Shown piece after piece: positions 17,153 through 25,563 of a stretch of DNA of 64,000 bases. Below the pieces are notes generated by a model. It did not search any database. It was given only the letters and a program-made list of their open reading frames with translations, and was not told where the DNA came from. The position numbers were made by a program, and so were the translations under genes. This stretch comes from QWHO01 sp039809865 (GTDB lineage: Bacteria; Vulcanimicrobiota; Xenobia; Xenobiales; QWHO01): NCBI GenBank assembly GCA_039809865.1, contig JBDHVW010000024.1:30022-94021 (forward strand). Reading direction: 5' to 3'. How positions within the stretch are numbered: position 1 is the first letter of the stretch; every line of letters starts with the position of its first letter.

Positions 17153-17224
17153 GTCGTACGAGGCACGTGAGGCCGTATACGCCCGCACAGAGGTCGTACG
17201 ACGTTCATAGCCCGGTATACGGCC
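17153..17224. promoter_or_regulatory. palindrome cluster in a divergent promoter region
   Basis: Between the divergent starts at 17097 and 17260 lie GTCGTACGA (17153-17161), GGCCGTATAC (17171-17180), the perfect 10-bp palindrome GTCGTACGAC (17193-17202) and GTATACGGCC (17215-17224). The second and fourth are exact inverted repeats of each other. The first and third share GTCGTACGA. The pattern looks like binding sites for a dimeric regulator. No -10/-35 pair is clear. Confidence 0.5.
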
Positions 17225-17259
17225 TTACCTGCCCCAGACGTGGGCGCACGGGAGTCGGA

Positions 17260-18237
17260 GTGCCGGGCAGCGAAGACTCCGAGAGATTGCTCTTCCTGCT
17301 GCTCCTCCTCGCTCTCCTCGCGTGTGGGCCTCCGCGGCCGTCGGTCGCCGAGTTGCAGAAGCAGATCCAGGAGACCGAAGACCAGATCAGGGACCTCGAA
17401 GCATCGACGGCCCTGTCGGCTGCGGAGGAGGGCCAGGGCCGGCTCCGCAAACTGCGCGAAGTGATTGCGATCGATGACTGCTACTACAACGATAAGACGA
17501 AGATCGGGCAGGAGGTCAGTCGCGTCGTGAAGTCCTGCGGCCAGGCTCTGTCCAGCCTGGAGTGCGACCGCGAGACCCGCACACTGGTCGTTCAGGTTAC
17601 CCCCGCGCGGGCCGAAAGCATCGCCCGGCAGTTGGGACTGACCGCAGGAGCCCGGGGGCTCGAAGGACGGTTGCCCGAGCGCGGTGGAGGTCCCGATGTC
17701 AGTCAAAGCCCGGAATTGCGACCCGAGCAGGAGCCTCTTCCTCCGCCCGCCCGCACGCAGAACGAATACCAGGTCCTGAGCGAACACCTCAAGCAGTCGC
17801 AGAGCAAACTGGCGGAGTGCCAGGAAAAGATCAAGAATCTCCCCCTGATCACGAAGCAGGTCGAGGAGCAGGAAAAGCTTGTCCGGGCACGTTGGAAGAA
17901 GCTCAACGGCTCGAGCGAGCACGAGTATGAGGACTCTTCTCTGCTGCGCCAACACCTCCAGGCGGAGCTGACCGCCGCGGCGCGCAAACGTGGGCTGAAG
18001 GTCACCCGGTTCGTGACCGGCGGGGATATCTACGTCCCCTGGAATCAGCCCATTACCCCCTCCCTCAGCTCTTTGCCGGCGGTCGAGGCGAGCCTGACCG
18101 TAACCGGTCCCACGCCAGCCGTGGCGGCCTTTCTCACCGACGTTGAGGAGGGACGCGCCCATCGCTTGGACGTCATCACCCACGTCAGACTCGTCCCGAA
18201 GAAAGCCCAGGTCGACCTCGTGGCGCTGCGTATGTAA
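17260..18237 (+). CDS. PilO/GspM-like coiled-coil lipoprotein
   Basis: 325 residues from GTG 17260 (GGGAG 5 nt upstream; the in-frame extension upstream is non-coding). A signal segment LLFLLLLLALLACGPP ends in a lipobox Cys. It is followed by a heptad-patterned coiled coil (VAELQKQIQETEDQIRDLEAS), a Pro-rich region, a second coiled coil (SEHLKQSQSKLAECQEKIKNL) and a C-terminal alpha/beta fold (EASLTVTGPTPAVAAFLTDVEE...LDVITHVRLV). That last part matches the ferredoxin-like domain of type IV pilus alignment protein PilO. No other pilus genes adjoin it, so it may be a repurposed paralogue. Confidence 0.65.
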   Translation: MPGSEDSERLLFLLLLLALLACGPPRPSVAELQKQIQETEDQIRDLEASTALSAAEEGQGRLRKLREVIAIDDCYYNDKTKIGQEVSRVVKSCGQALSSLECDRETRTLVVQVTPARAESIARQLGLTAGARGLEGRLPERGGGPDVSQSPELRPEQEPLPPPARTQNEYQVLSEHLKQSQSKLAECQEKIKNLPLITKQVEEQEKLVRARWKKLNGSSEHEYEDSSLLRQHLQAELTAAARKRGLKVTRFVTGGDIYVPWNQPITPSLSSLPAVEASLTVTGPTPAVAAFLTDVEEGRAHRLDVITHVRLVPKKAQVDLVALRM

Positions 18238-18247
18238 AGCAGTCAGG

Positions 18248-18277
18248 TTGTTGCCAGTTGGTTACCTGTGTTAATAA
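18248..18277 (+). promoter_or_regulatory. putative promoter of the Ser/Cys-rich protein gene
   Basis: TTGTTG (18248-18253) and TAATAA (18272-18277) are separated by 18 bp in a locally AT-richer stretch. They lie about 80 nt upstream of the GTG start at 18357. It is a sigma-70-like pattern seen by eye only. Confidence 0.35.
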
Positions 18278-18356
18278 GTGATGAACTGGGCTAGACGGTT
18301 TTCGACTCGGGGGGAAGTTGTGGGCAAGATACTTCTCTCTCAGGAGGAACCCCACC

Positions 18357-19097
18357 GTGGTGAATACCCTCGCCTATGCAGGCGCCGGTTCCGGCGTCGG
18401 CACTGATTACTCCTATGCCTTCGCGGCCGCCGCGACCACCGCCACCCCCAACTGCGACTGGCTCCAGAACCTGCCTCAGCTCCAGACCAGCGGCGCCTTC
18501 GCAATGGCTTCCAGCGCCTCGTTCGGCTGCTCGACCCCGGCGCCTCAGCCGCAGTGCCAGAGCGCCAGCGCCTCGGCCGAGTATCAGCTCTTGCTCAAGC
18601 GCTTCGAGCAGGAGAGCCACGGCGGCGATCACGACAGCTCCGCCGCCTCCGCGGCCGCTTCTTCGGCCTGCCACGAAGCCACCAGCCAGAAGTCCGGGCC
18701 TTGCGAGAAATCCGAGGCCAAGAGCGAGAGCGAAAGCCACTGCTGCTCCTCCGACGACCCCAACAGCGACACGTGTAAGGCCGAAACCAAAAGCGAGACC
18801 TCGTGCAAGTCGGACACGAAGAGCGAGACCTCGTCCTCGAACTCTTGCTGCAGCAGCACCGACTCCAAGAATGACAGGAGCTGCTCCTCACCCAGCTCCA
18901 GCGGCAGCACGTCGAGCAGCGGCTCGTCCAGCACCGGCGGCTCGTCCTCGAGCTCCGGCAGCCACAGCGGCGGAAGCTGCAGCGCCGGCGGCTCGAGCTC
19001 GTCGGGCGGCGGCGCCAGCAGCTCCGGCGGCGCGGGCTCCTCGGGCGGAGGCAGCGGCGGCTCCTCGGGTGGAAGCAGCGGCGGCGGCAAGAACTGA
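18357..19097 (+). CDS. Ser/Gly/Cys-rich low-complexity protein
   Basis: 246 residues from GTG 18357 (a strong CAGGAGGAA lies just upstream). The first 95 residues are Ala/Ser-rich with a few Cys and a short helical part (AEYQLLLKRFEQESH). Residues about 115-180 are Ser/Lys/Glu-rich with CC and single Cys at regular distances (HCCSS, DTCKAETKSETSCKSDTKSETSS, SCCSS). The last 80 residues are Ser/Gly repeats. There are about 13 Cys in total. No signal peptide or known family is seen. It could be a disordered surface, spore/coat-like or metal-binding protein, but there is no direct evidence. Strong translation signals suggest it is made in quantity. Confidence 0.7.
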   Translation: MVNTLAYAGAGSGVGTDYSYAFAAAATTATPNCDWLQNLPQLQTSGAFAMASSASFGCSTPAPQPQCQSASASAEYQLLLKRFEQESHGGDHDSSAASAAASSACHEATSQKSGPCEKSEAKSESESHCCSSDDPNSDTCKAETKSETSCKSDTKSETSSSNSCCSSTDSKNDRSCSSPSSSGSTSSSGSSSTGGSSSSSGSHSGGSCSAGGSSSSGGGASSSGGAGSSGGGSGGSSGGSSGGGKN

Positions 19098-19114
19098 GCC
19101 CGCTTCTGTCTTCC

Positions 19115-19239
19115 GGCTTAGAGCAGAGCGCGCGTCTGTAGACGAGCATCCCGCTCTTCCAACTGGCAGCGGGCGTCTCTAATACGCGAGCACCCCGCTC
19201 TACCAGCTGGCTTAGAGCAAAGCGCGCGGCTATAGACGC
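19115..19239 (+). repeat. degenerate tandem repeat with hairpins downstream of the Ser/Cys-rich gene
   Basis: GGCTTAGAGCA(G/A)AGCGCGCG followed by (T/G)CT(G/A)TAGACG occurs at 19115-19144 and again at 19209-19238. Between them, GAGCATCCCGCTCTTCCAAC (19145) and GAGCACCCCGCTCTACCAGC (19187) form a second repeated unit 42 bp apart. The sequence CGTCTGTAGACG (19133-19144) is a near-perfect palindrome. It may work as a 3' stabilising or terminating structure; no T run follows. Confidence 0.6.
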
Positions 19240-19347
19240 GCAGCAGACTGCTCGAATAGCTCATCCAGTCCAGCGGCGGCCACCAGGCAGGTCGCTGAAC
19301 TTCCTGTCAGCAATGCATTCCAGGCTATCTTGCCGGGACAGCGCCAG

Positions 19348-20781
19348 CTAACCGCGGGTCTTGCGCAGCCGCACGCCGCCGACCCACACGGCCTGATCGG
19401 TCTGGACCACGCCCCCCTTGGCCGGGCTGGCGACCTCGAGCAGCTCCGCCAGCGAGGTCTTCAGCGCCTTCTCGCGCGCCTCGCCGCCGCTCGTGCGGGT
19501 GGTGTAGATCAGCTCGAAACGTTTCATCAGCGTGGGCAGGTCGCCCTTGATCGCGCCGGTGCCCAACGATTCCGCGAGGGAAGCGCGGGCCTCGCTGAAG
19601 CCCTCCACGCGACCCGTCAAGGCGTACTCGCGCAGCACTTGCGGCAGCCCTTCGGCCAACGGCAGCTCGGACTTCATCGCCTGCGCCAGCAGCGCCGAGG
19701 TCTTGCCGTCGTGCTCCCACCAGTTCTGGGCTTTCACGACCGCGAGCAGGTCCTGGTGGGACTCGCCCCGGTCCACGCACCGCTGGTAGACGGCCTGGGC
19801 CAGCTCGCGGTCGACGGACGCCTCGAGCCCCGTGTAAGGGTCGTTGCGCATGCCCTGCTGCCAGGTGTCGCCGGGGCCGCGCCAGTAGCCGCCACGCAGC
19901 ACATCCGCCGGCTCGTGGCTCTTCAGCTCGCGCACCTGAGCCATGAGCTCGCCGTGCACGTCGCCGGGACGGGCCACCGCCACGCACATGCCCACCGATT
20001 TGGCCAGCCCCTGAATCTGCTTGCCCTCGGCCTCGGTCTTGGCCCAGTCCGAGTCGAACGGCCCCAGCGCAGCCATCTCCGCGGTCAGCTGCTTGAGATA
20101 CACGGGCCGTTTCTCGACCGGCATGCTCTCCATGTGGACCATCACGACGTGCGCCGCGGCAGGGTTCTGGAACGTTCCCACCAGCGAGCGGAACAAGGCC
20201 ATTCGCGCAGGGTCGCGGTGCAGGTGCGAGTGCTCGATGCGCACGCAATCGAGCGCCCACTCGCGGTCATCGGGCTCGGTCTCCCTCGAGATGCGCCCGG
20301 GGGCCTTCTTCATGAGGTCCAGAGCGCCCGCATAGTCTTTGCAGAGCTGCCCCAGCGAGGCTCGGCGTTGCCCTGGACGCAACGGCACCTGGTACATCTC
20401 ACCGCCCAGGTTGCACTGGGCGTTGGCGTCCATGAAGCGGTCGATCTCCTTGGCGAGCTGGCTCAGCTCACCTCCGGGGAAGCAGGTCTCGAAACCCTGC
20501 CCGCGCGGCGCGGGATGGGCCTTGAACAGCGTCAGCAGCACCTCGGAGCGTTCCTCGACGGGCAGCTTGCCCAGCGGACCGCGATCCGTGGTCAGACCCT
20601 GCTGCACGAAGGCCAGTGAGCCGCGCAGCTTGTCGTCGGACAGCTTCTCGCCCAGCTCGTAGAACGGCTGCAGCGTCTCGAGCGAGGCTCCCGCTGGCGC
20701 CAGCTGCTGCAGGCGCATGGGAACCGCCGAGGCCCGGGTGGGCGTCACATAGGAGTTCAGAGAAACGGGCCGGAGCTGCAT
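19348..20781 (-). CDS. hypothetical helical protein, ~477 aa
   Basis: From ATG 20781 (MQLRPVSLNSYVTPTRAS) to 19348. It is mostly helical with several Trp/His-bearing segments (HVVMVHMESMPVEKRPVYLKQL, VLRGGYWRGPGDTWQQGMRND) and no signal peptide or membrane helix. The N-terminal 20 residues look disordered. No family is recognised. The frame runs on antisense into the phosphohexomutase gene, which is rejected as a shadow. It is divergent from the phosphohexomutase with 61 nt between starts. Together with the gene at 23052 it brackets that enzyme, suggesting a conserved neighbourhood of lineage-specific proteins. Confidence 0.7.
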   Translation of the reverse strand: MQLRPVSLNSYVTPTRASAVPMRLQQLAPAGASLETLQPFYELGEKLSDDKLRGSLAFVQQGLTTDRGPLGKLPVEERSEVLLTLFKAHPAPRGQGFETCFPGGELSQLAKEIDRFMDANAQCNLGGEMYQVPLRPGQRRASLGQLCKDYAGALDLMKKAPGRISRETEPDDREWALDCVRIEHSHLHRDPARMALFRSLVGTFQNPAAAHVVMVHMESMPVEKRPVYLKQLTAEMAALGPFDSDWAKTEAEGKQIQGLAKSVGMCVAVARPGDVHGELMAQVRELKSHEPADVLRGGYWRGPGDTWQQGMRNDPYTGLEASVDRELAQAVYQRCVDRGESHQDLLAVVKAQNWWEHDGKTSALLAQAMKSELPLAEGLPQVLREYALTGRVEGFSEARASLAESLGTGAIKGDLPTLMKRFELIYTTRTSGGEAREKALKTSLAELLEVASPAKGGVVQTDQAVWVGGVRLRKTRG

Positions 20782-20842
20782 TCGAGGGGAAATTCGACAT
20801 TGGGACGAACAAGCCTCGCTCACCCCAAAGGAGGTCCTGACC

Positions 20843-23089
20843 ATGGCTGACACGCTGACCGTAACCCCCGCAATGACGCCCGCCCAGATGCGCGAGTATT
20901 TCCTCGAGCAGACCCGGGCCAGCATGCAAGCCTGGCAGAAGGCCCACTTCGACTTCGAGCACCACCCGCCGTTCGCGCTCGACAACGAGGGCGCGTTCGA
21001 AGTGCAGCTCACTCCCGAGCTCGCCAAGAAGATCAACCTGCGCGAGCAGGTGAAAGCCTTCGCGGAGGAGGCCAAGGTGTCCACCGCGGGCGTGCGCGAG
21101 AATCAGAACGTCCTGTGCCCGTGGGACCACCGCTACCGCATCAATGAATACATGTTCGCGCTGCAGGCCGAGAGCCTGAGCCGCTTCGTAAAGGAGCTTC
21201 AGCCCGAGCGCGATTTCCCCAGGCTGGAAGCCGACGCGATCCGTCAGCGCCTGGGCAACTTCGCCGCCACCATCGAGGAGACGTTCGACCGCCCGCTGGA
21301 GGACATCCTTACGTTCGTCAAGGCCAACCCGGTGCGGATCGTGGGCGGCGAGGTGCGCTCCAACACCCCCCGCTTCGTCGACCTCGTCAGCCGCATTTAC
21401 GCCGCCAACGGCCTCCACTGCTTCCTGACCGAGAAGCCGGGCGACACCAGCTGCATCTTCATGTGGAGCTTCCTGACCTACATGCTGGGCCTCTCGGGCG
21501 GGGATTACTTCACCTCCAGCCACGGCGCCCCCCAGAAGCAGAGCGACAAGATCCTGGCCCCGGACGGCGCCCAGTATCTGCCGCCGCAGTACGCCCGCAT
21601 CGTGGAGCACATGGAAGACCTGCTCGAGACGATCGAGAAGGAGGGCTACACGGTCAAGCTGGCGGCCAAGAACGATCCGCACCTCATCCGCCGCCTGAGC
21701 TACTCGCGCATGGCGAAGCTGTACGCGGAGTATCTGCGCATGGGACCGGCCTCCAAGCAGGCCCTCGAGCACGTGCACATGGCCATCGACGGGGGGCTGC
21801 GTCTCAAGCTCGATTTCTTTGGCGGCTCGGGCTACAAGACGACCTCCGCCTTCCTCAAGGAGCTGACCATCGACAAGGTCTTCGAGGGCGGCTACATCCG
21901 CACGGACGAGGATCCATTCTTCCACAACATCGGCTTCCGGGTGGGCAAGAAGAAGGGCTCGGAGGAGTACGAGGTCGTGCACGACAGCGTGGACGCGAGC
22001 CTGCCCGGCGTGGTGAAGACGGCCGGCTACGACAAGATCCTGAAGGACGCGCCGCTGGGCCAGGTCGTCTTCAACGTCGACCCGGACGCCGACCGCTTCG
22101 TGGCGGGTCAGATCGTCCCGAAGTCCGAGCTGGCCCATCTCGACCGCTGGGGCATTCTCCACCTCGACCTGGGGGAGGACCGGCATTTCGCCATCTACTC
22201 GCCCAATCAGTTCTTCCTGATGCTGGCCGAGAACGACCGCGCCACCGCCGTGGACGAGGGCTTCTGGAACGACTATGCCAACTACGACGTGCACACCTAC
22301 GTGTCGGCGCTGAGCTGGGACGAGTGGGCCGCCTTCCACAAGATCCCCGTGGTGCGGGTGCCCGTGGGCTTCAAGGAGATCGCGGCCGTGAACCGCCAGG
22401 TCGAGGCCTCGATGGGGAAGGGCGGCGAGGCCAGCGTCACCACCGAGCTGGGCGAGACCGTGCACATCGGCAAGCATCCCAAGCTGCACCACGCGGGCGA
22501 GGAGTCCGGCGGCAAGATCGGCGGTCCGCGCGAGCCGGTGCCGAACGTGCTGGGACAGCAGATCATCGCGATGCGCGAGAAGTCCAGCGGCGAGGCGTGC
22601 GTGTCGGCCGTGGTGCTGGTGAGCCGCCTCTTCAACGCCAGGGTCACCTATCTGCACACCTACCTGCAGCAGATTTTCGAGCAGAACGGCATCGCCAACC
22701 CGATGGAGACCCGCGGGGACAAGGTGCACTACAACGAGGCGATCTTCGATCCCGACGAGCTGGCCAAAGCCAAGAAGGCCGGCATCGCCGAGCGCGTGGT
22801 CTACAACGACTTCTTCCACAAGCTGGCCACCGGCTCGCTGGAGAGCGCCCGCGAGAAGCTCTCGCAGGCCATGCCGAAGATGGCCGACGACTGGAAGCGC
22901 CTCGAGAAGATCGACGTCTGGTCGGACGGGTTGCAGTTCTGGTTCAGTCCCGGCGGGAAGGTGCGCGACCTTTGCGTCCGCCCCAGCGGGACGGACGCAA
23001 AGACCAAGATCTACCTCGACGGCACCGACAAGGTCTACCTGGAGCGGTTGTTCACCGAGAACTTCCGCGACTTCGTCCCGCCCAGTTAA
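20843..23089 (+). CDS. divergent phosphohexomutase (phosphoglucomutase/phosphomannomutase superfamily)
   Basis: 748 residues with AAAGGAGG just upstream of ATG 20843. All four superfamily motifs are present. The phosphoserine loop is TSSHG at 224-228 (usual TASHN/P; Ser226 is the phosphate carrier). The metal loop is DPDADR at 413-418, the sugar-specificity loop EESGG at 553-557 and the phosphate-binding loop RPSGT at 713-717. It should interconvert hexose 1- and 6-phosphates in the cytoplasm. It is about 200 residues longer than typical PGM/PMM, with extra N-terminal sequence and inserts between motifs 1 and 2. Glucose versus mannose specificity cannot be read with confidence. Confidence 0.9.
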   Translation: MADTLTVTPAMTPAQMREYFLEQTRASMQAWQKAHFDFEHHPPFALDNEGAFEVQLTPELAKKINLREQVKAFAEEAKVSTAGVRENQNVLCPWDHRYRINEYMFALQAESLSRFVKELQPERDFPRLEADAIRQRLGNFAATIEETFDRPLEDILTFVKANPVRIVGGEVRSNTPRFVDLVSRIYAANGLHCFLTEKPGDTSCIFMWSFLTYMLGLSGGDYFTSSHGAPQKQSDKILAPDGAQYLPPQYARIVEHMEDLLETIEKEGYTVKLAAKNDPHLIRRLSYSRMAKLYAEYLRMGPASKQALEHVHMAIDGGLRLKLDFFGGSGYKTTSAFLKELTIDKVFEGGYIRTDEDPFFHNIGFRVGKKKGSEEYEVVHDSVDASLPGVVKTAGYDKILKDAPLGQVVFNVDPDADRFVAGQIVPKSELAHLDRWGILHLDLGEDRHFAIYSPNQFFLMLAENDRATAVDEGFWNDYANYDVHTYVSALSWDEWAAFHKIPVVRVPVGFKEIAAVNRQVEASMGKGGEASVTTELGETVHIGKHPKLHHAGEESGGKIGGPREPVPNVLGQQIIAMREKSSGEACVSAVVLVSRLFNARVTYLHTYLQQIFEQNGIANPMETRGDKVHYNEAIFDPDELAKAKKAGIAERVVYNDFFHKLATGSLESAREKLSQAMPKMADDWKRLEKIDVWSDGLQFWFSPGGKVRDLCVRPSGTDAKTKIYLDGTDKVYLERLFTENFRDFVPPS

Positions 23090-24230
23090 AGGCCAGGTAC
23101 AGCGGCAGGTCTTTCTCGCCCGAGTGGGCCACCAGCTCGTTCAGACCCTTGAGCTGACCCAGGCACTCGGCTTTGGGCTGGCGGCGCACCGCCTCCCGGA
23201 AAGCCACCGCCTCGGGGTGTTGGCTGTTGTTCGTCCCGAACAGCTCGGCCAGAGCCTGGAGGGACGAGATCTGGGTCAGTCGGCCCTGGCCGGCGAGGCC
23301 TTCGGTCACGCTGAACGGGTCGAGCATCCCCAGCTCGTAGAGCGCTGAGAGCCCGCCGTTCTGCTGATCCTGGAGGGGAATGCTGAGCTCGGGGAGCCGT
23401 CGCTGCGCCACCGCCAGGCGCAACTCGTCCATCGCGTCCTGACCGTGGCGGTCGCTGATCTGCAGGCCGAACATGGCGCCCGTCAGGAGGACGCCAGCGG
23501 CCACCCGCTTGCGCCCATCGGCCGTGGTCATGCGGACCGGGTCGAGGCCGGTCTTCATCTCGTCCACCACGGCCAGCGCCTCCGCGCCGGAGATGCCCCG
23601 CCGCAGCAGCCGCTCGCTCACCCAGGGCAGCGCCAGAGCGCGGTCGTAGAGCGGCACCTTCTTGATCGCCTGGAACGCCGCTCCGGCATCGAGTTGGTCC
23701 GGCTTGCCCGTGACGGTCACGTGGATGAGATCCTGATCGGCCACCCGGGCACACTCGATCAACCGGGGGGTGAAGTGGTTGCCCGACTGCGGTTGGCGCG
23801 GGATCAAGACCAGGGCCGAGTCAGACACGATTCCCGCCTCATTGTGGGGCAGGCTGAACTGCATGTTGAGCACGCCGTCTCCGTGGAAGCCCCGGGCCGC
23901 CCGGGCCAGCGACTCTCCCTTCGTCAGCTCGTGGTGCGAGTTGACGAAGCGCGAAACCATCAGGGGAGGCATGTCCGTGGCCTCGATCCCCAGCAGCAGG
24001 GTCAGCTCTCCGGGGGGTGGCGGCTCGTCGAGCTGGGCGTGGTGAACAGTGGGAATGGTCGCCAGGCCACCGGCGGGGACCCAGCGTCCCTGAGCGATCT
24101 CTCTCTCGGGAACGAGGGCCGGCACCAGGTCGGGCAATCGGTCCACCATCTCGGCCGGGACCTCCAGGGAGATATTGAAGCGCACCGGCGCTCGCGTGGA
24201 ACGGGCTGTGGTCGGATTCAGGTCGATCAT
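23052..24230 (-). CDS. hypothetical protein, ~392 aa
   Basis: Start ATG 24230 with GGAGGTG immediately upstream. The N-terminus (TRAPVRFNISLEVPAEMVDRLPDLVPALV) and following strands alternate beta and helix. The C-terminal half is helical (GISGAEALAVVDEMKTGLDPVRMTTADG, LQALAELFGTNNSQHPEAVAFREAVRRQ). There is no signal peptide and no family is recognised. Its 3' end overlaps the phosphohexomutase 3' end by 38 nt on the opposite strand. It is divergent from the gene at 24374 across an AT-rich 143-nt spacer that likely holds promoters for both. Confidence 0.75.
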   Translation of the reverse strand: MIDLNPTTARSTRAPVRFNISLEVPAEMVDRLPDLVPALVPEREIAQGRWVPAGGLATIPTVHHAQLDEPPPPGELTLLLGIEATDMPPLMVSRFVNSHHELTKGESLARAARGFHGDGVLNMQFSLPHNEAGIVSDSALVLIPRQPQSGNHFTPRLIECARVADQDLIHVTVTGKPDQLDAGAAFQAIKKVPLYDRALALPWVSERLLRRGISGAEALAVVDEMKTGLDPVRMTTADGRKRVAAGVLLTGAMFGLQISDRHGQDAMDELRLAVAQRRLPELSIPLQDQQNGGLSALYELGMLDPFSVTEGLAGQGRLTQISSLQALAELFGTNNSQHPEAVAFREAVRRQPKAECLGQLKGLNELVAHSGEKDLPLYLAFNWAGRSRGSSR

Positions 24231-24373
24231 CGTCACCTCCGGCCTCATGATGGCCCGGCGAGCAAACGTAGATCTGGAAACGGATTGCCGATTTGTAAAC
24301 AGCCTGATTTCACATGTTTTTCAGCTTTTGAGCGTAGGGTGGCAACAATCAATCGAGGAGGGTCACCAGACAG

Positions 24374-24991
24374 ATGATTAACACGCAGGTTTCCGTTTCC
24401 AATCAGAACTACGTCAGCAGCGCCGGCGGCAAGAAGGCCGACCAGGGCGCCACCGAGCCCACCGAGAGCTATCAGGGCAGCAACCCGCCCGGCCAGGGCG
24501 ACAACCACGGCCCGGCCATCTGCCCGCGCCCCCCGAGGTTCGAGCCCGCCATCTGCCCGCAGCCGGTCGTCGGCTTCGAGCCCTGGCAGATGGGCGAGCC
24601 CACCTCGACCCCGGCCGTCAGCCCCCAGTTCGCCGACAAGCTCGTGCGCAACTTCGGCGAGCAGGCCGCCATCTCCATCGCTGACGAGCGTATCGCGGGC
24701 GTCGCGGGCTACTACTTCGACGGCCTCGAAGGCATCTCGCCCAGCCAGGATTGGCTGAGCGGCGTGACCACGGGCCGCCTCGGCGCCGGCTGGGAGATGA
24801 AGGAGTACGGCACCTACGAGCTGACCAACGGCACAGTCGGCCAGACCCTGAAGTTCGACGTCGCCAACCGCCAGACCACGTTGGAGAGCTACTACATCGA
24901 CCGCCGCTTCGAGGAGAGCAAGCACAGCGAGATCATCCGCCGCAACGAGGATGGCTCGATGACCCGCGAGCAGCCGCCCGTCGGCCTGTAG
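24374..24991 (+). CDS. hypothetical protein with PAICP repeat
   Basis: 205 residues from ATG 24374 behind GAGGAGGG. The first 55 residues are disordered (Ser/Asn/Gly/Pro). Then comes a short duplicated motif, GPAICPRPPRFEPAICPQPVVGFEP, with the PAICP unit twice 11 residues apart. The rest is a compact alpha/beta segment (ADKLVRNFGEQAAISIADERIAGVAGYYFDG) with a polar C-terminus. There is no signal peptide. Function unknown. It ends just before a terminator hairpin at 25012. Confidence 0.7.
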   Translation: MINTQVSVSNQNYVSSAGGKKADQGATEPTESYQGSNPPGQGDNHGPAICPRPPRFEPAICPQPVVGFEPWQMGEPTSTPAVSPQFADKLVRNFGEQAAISIADERIAGVAGYYFDGLEGISPSQDWLSGVTTGRLGAGWEMKEYGTYELTNGTVGQTLKFDVANRQTTLESYYIDRRFEESKHSEIIRRNEDGSMTREQPPVGL

Positions 24992-25393
24992 GCTTTAGCG
25001 TTCCTGGCATTGGAGGCCCCGGTTCGCCGCGGGCCTCTTTGCTTTTCTCGAGGCTGCCAGGGCCGCCCCTGCTCGCTCTGGCAGGCGCGTCTTCGAGCTG
25101 AGAGCGGAGCTTTTTGGGGTCCTGGCTCGTGTGGAACAGCATGATGACCTCCACTGGCTCGGGGCCGAGACGATACACAATCCGGTAGCGGTCTACGAGC
25201 AATTGACGTAAATGCTCTTTGCCCACCTCCGGCACGACTTCCCTCTCTCGGGTTGCCCACCTAAGAGGCGGACGGCGGCTTGGATATCGTCAGCAAGCTT
25301 CCTTGCGGCTTTTTGGGAGTCGGACCGGAGAAACTCGACGGCCTCTTTGAAGTCAGCTTTCGCTGTGCTCGTCCAGACTATTCGGACAGCCAC
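24933..25393 (-). pseudogene. ParE/RelE-family toxin with a single-base frameshift
   Basis: Starting at 25393, the first frame reads MAVRIVWTSTAKADFKEAVEFLRSDSQKAARKLADDIQAAV, a textbook ParE/RelE N-terminus. After QPERG it derails and stops at 25193. The frame one base away continues EVVPEVGKEHLRQLLVDRYRIVYRLGPEPVEVIMLFHTSQDP, which is the family's C-terminal sheet (GREVPE...LRELLV..YRIVYR...V.I..V.H..). One base appears to be missing in the CCC at 25241-25243. The second frame overshoots the normal toxin end by about 50 low-quality residues. It is downstream of, and overlapping by 16 nt, a matching antitoxin. It is either an inactivated toxin or a sequencing error. Confidence 0.8.
25012..25046 (+). 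terminator. intrinsic terminator
   Basis: GAGGCCC and GGGCCTC form a 7-bp GC-rich stem around a CGGTTCGCCGC loop, followed by TTTGCTTTT. It serves the + strand gene ending at 24991. It lies inside the 3' part of the opposite-strand ParE-like frame, which suggests that the toxin frame beyond about 25100 is not a natural coding end. Confidence 0.75.
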
Positions 25394-25563
25394 TGCTCGA
25401 GCTCTTGCGCCACATCTTCCATCGAGTGGATGCGCCCTTCGTCCGCGTCCTTTAGCCCTTTTTGTAAGTGGGCATAAAAGGAGAGCCGATACTGAAGATC
25501 CTCGAGAGTAAACTCCTGATCTGGCAGTTGGGTCACGAAGCTCATCATGTCTTGCTTGTTCAT
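25378..25563 (-). CDS. antitoxin of the ParE-like pair
   Basis: 61 residues, MNKQDMMSFVTQLPDQEFTLEDLQYRLSFYAHLQKGLKDADEGRIHSMEDVAQELEQWLSE. The helical body and the 'gl.da..GR..s.edv...l..Wl' tail are typical of short antitoxins that precede ParE/RelE toxins. It overlaps the toxin start by 16 nt, giving translational coupling. No DNA-binding ribbon is obvious, so autoregulation is uncertain. It remains intact although its toxin partner is frameshifted. Confidence 0.75.
   Translation of the reverse strand: MNKQDMMSFVTQLPDQEFTLEDLQYRLSFYAHLQKGLKDADEGRIHSMEDVAQELEQWLSE

Noticed and set aside
19145..19240. tRNA-like AGCTGGTAGAGC block in the repeats after the Ser/Cys-rich gene
   Set aside because: Only a D-arm-like string is present and it recurs as part of a tandem repeat; no cloverleaf can be closed.
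20468..22819. 783-codon - strand open frame
   Set aside because: Shadow of the phosphohexomutase, which has all four catalytic motifs and a strong ribosome site.
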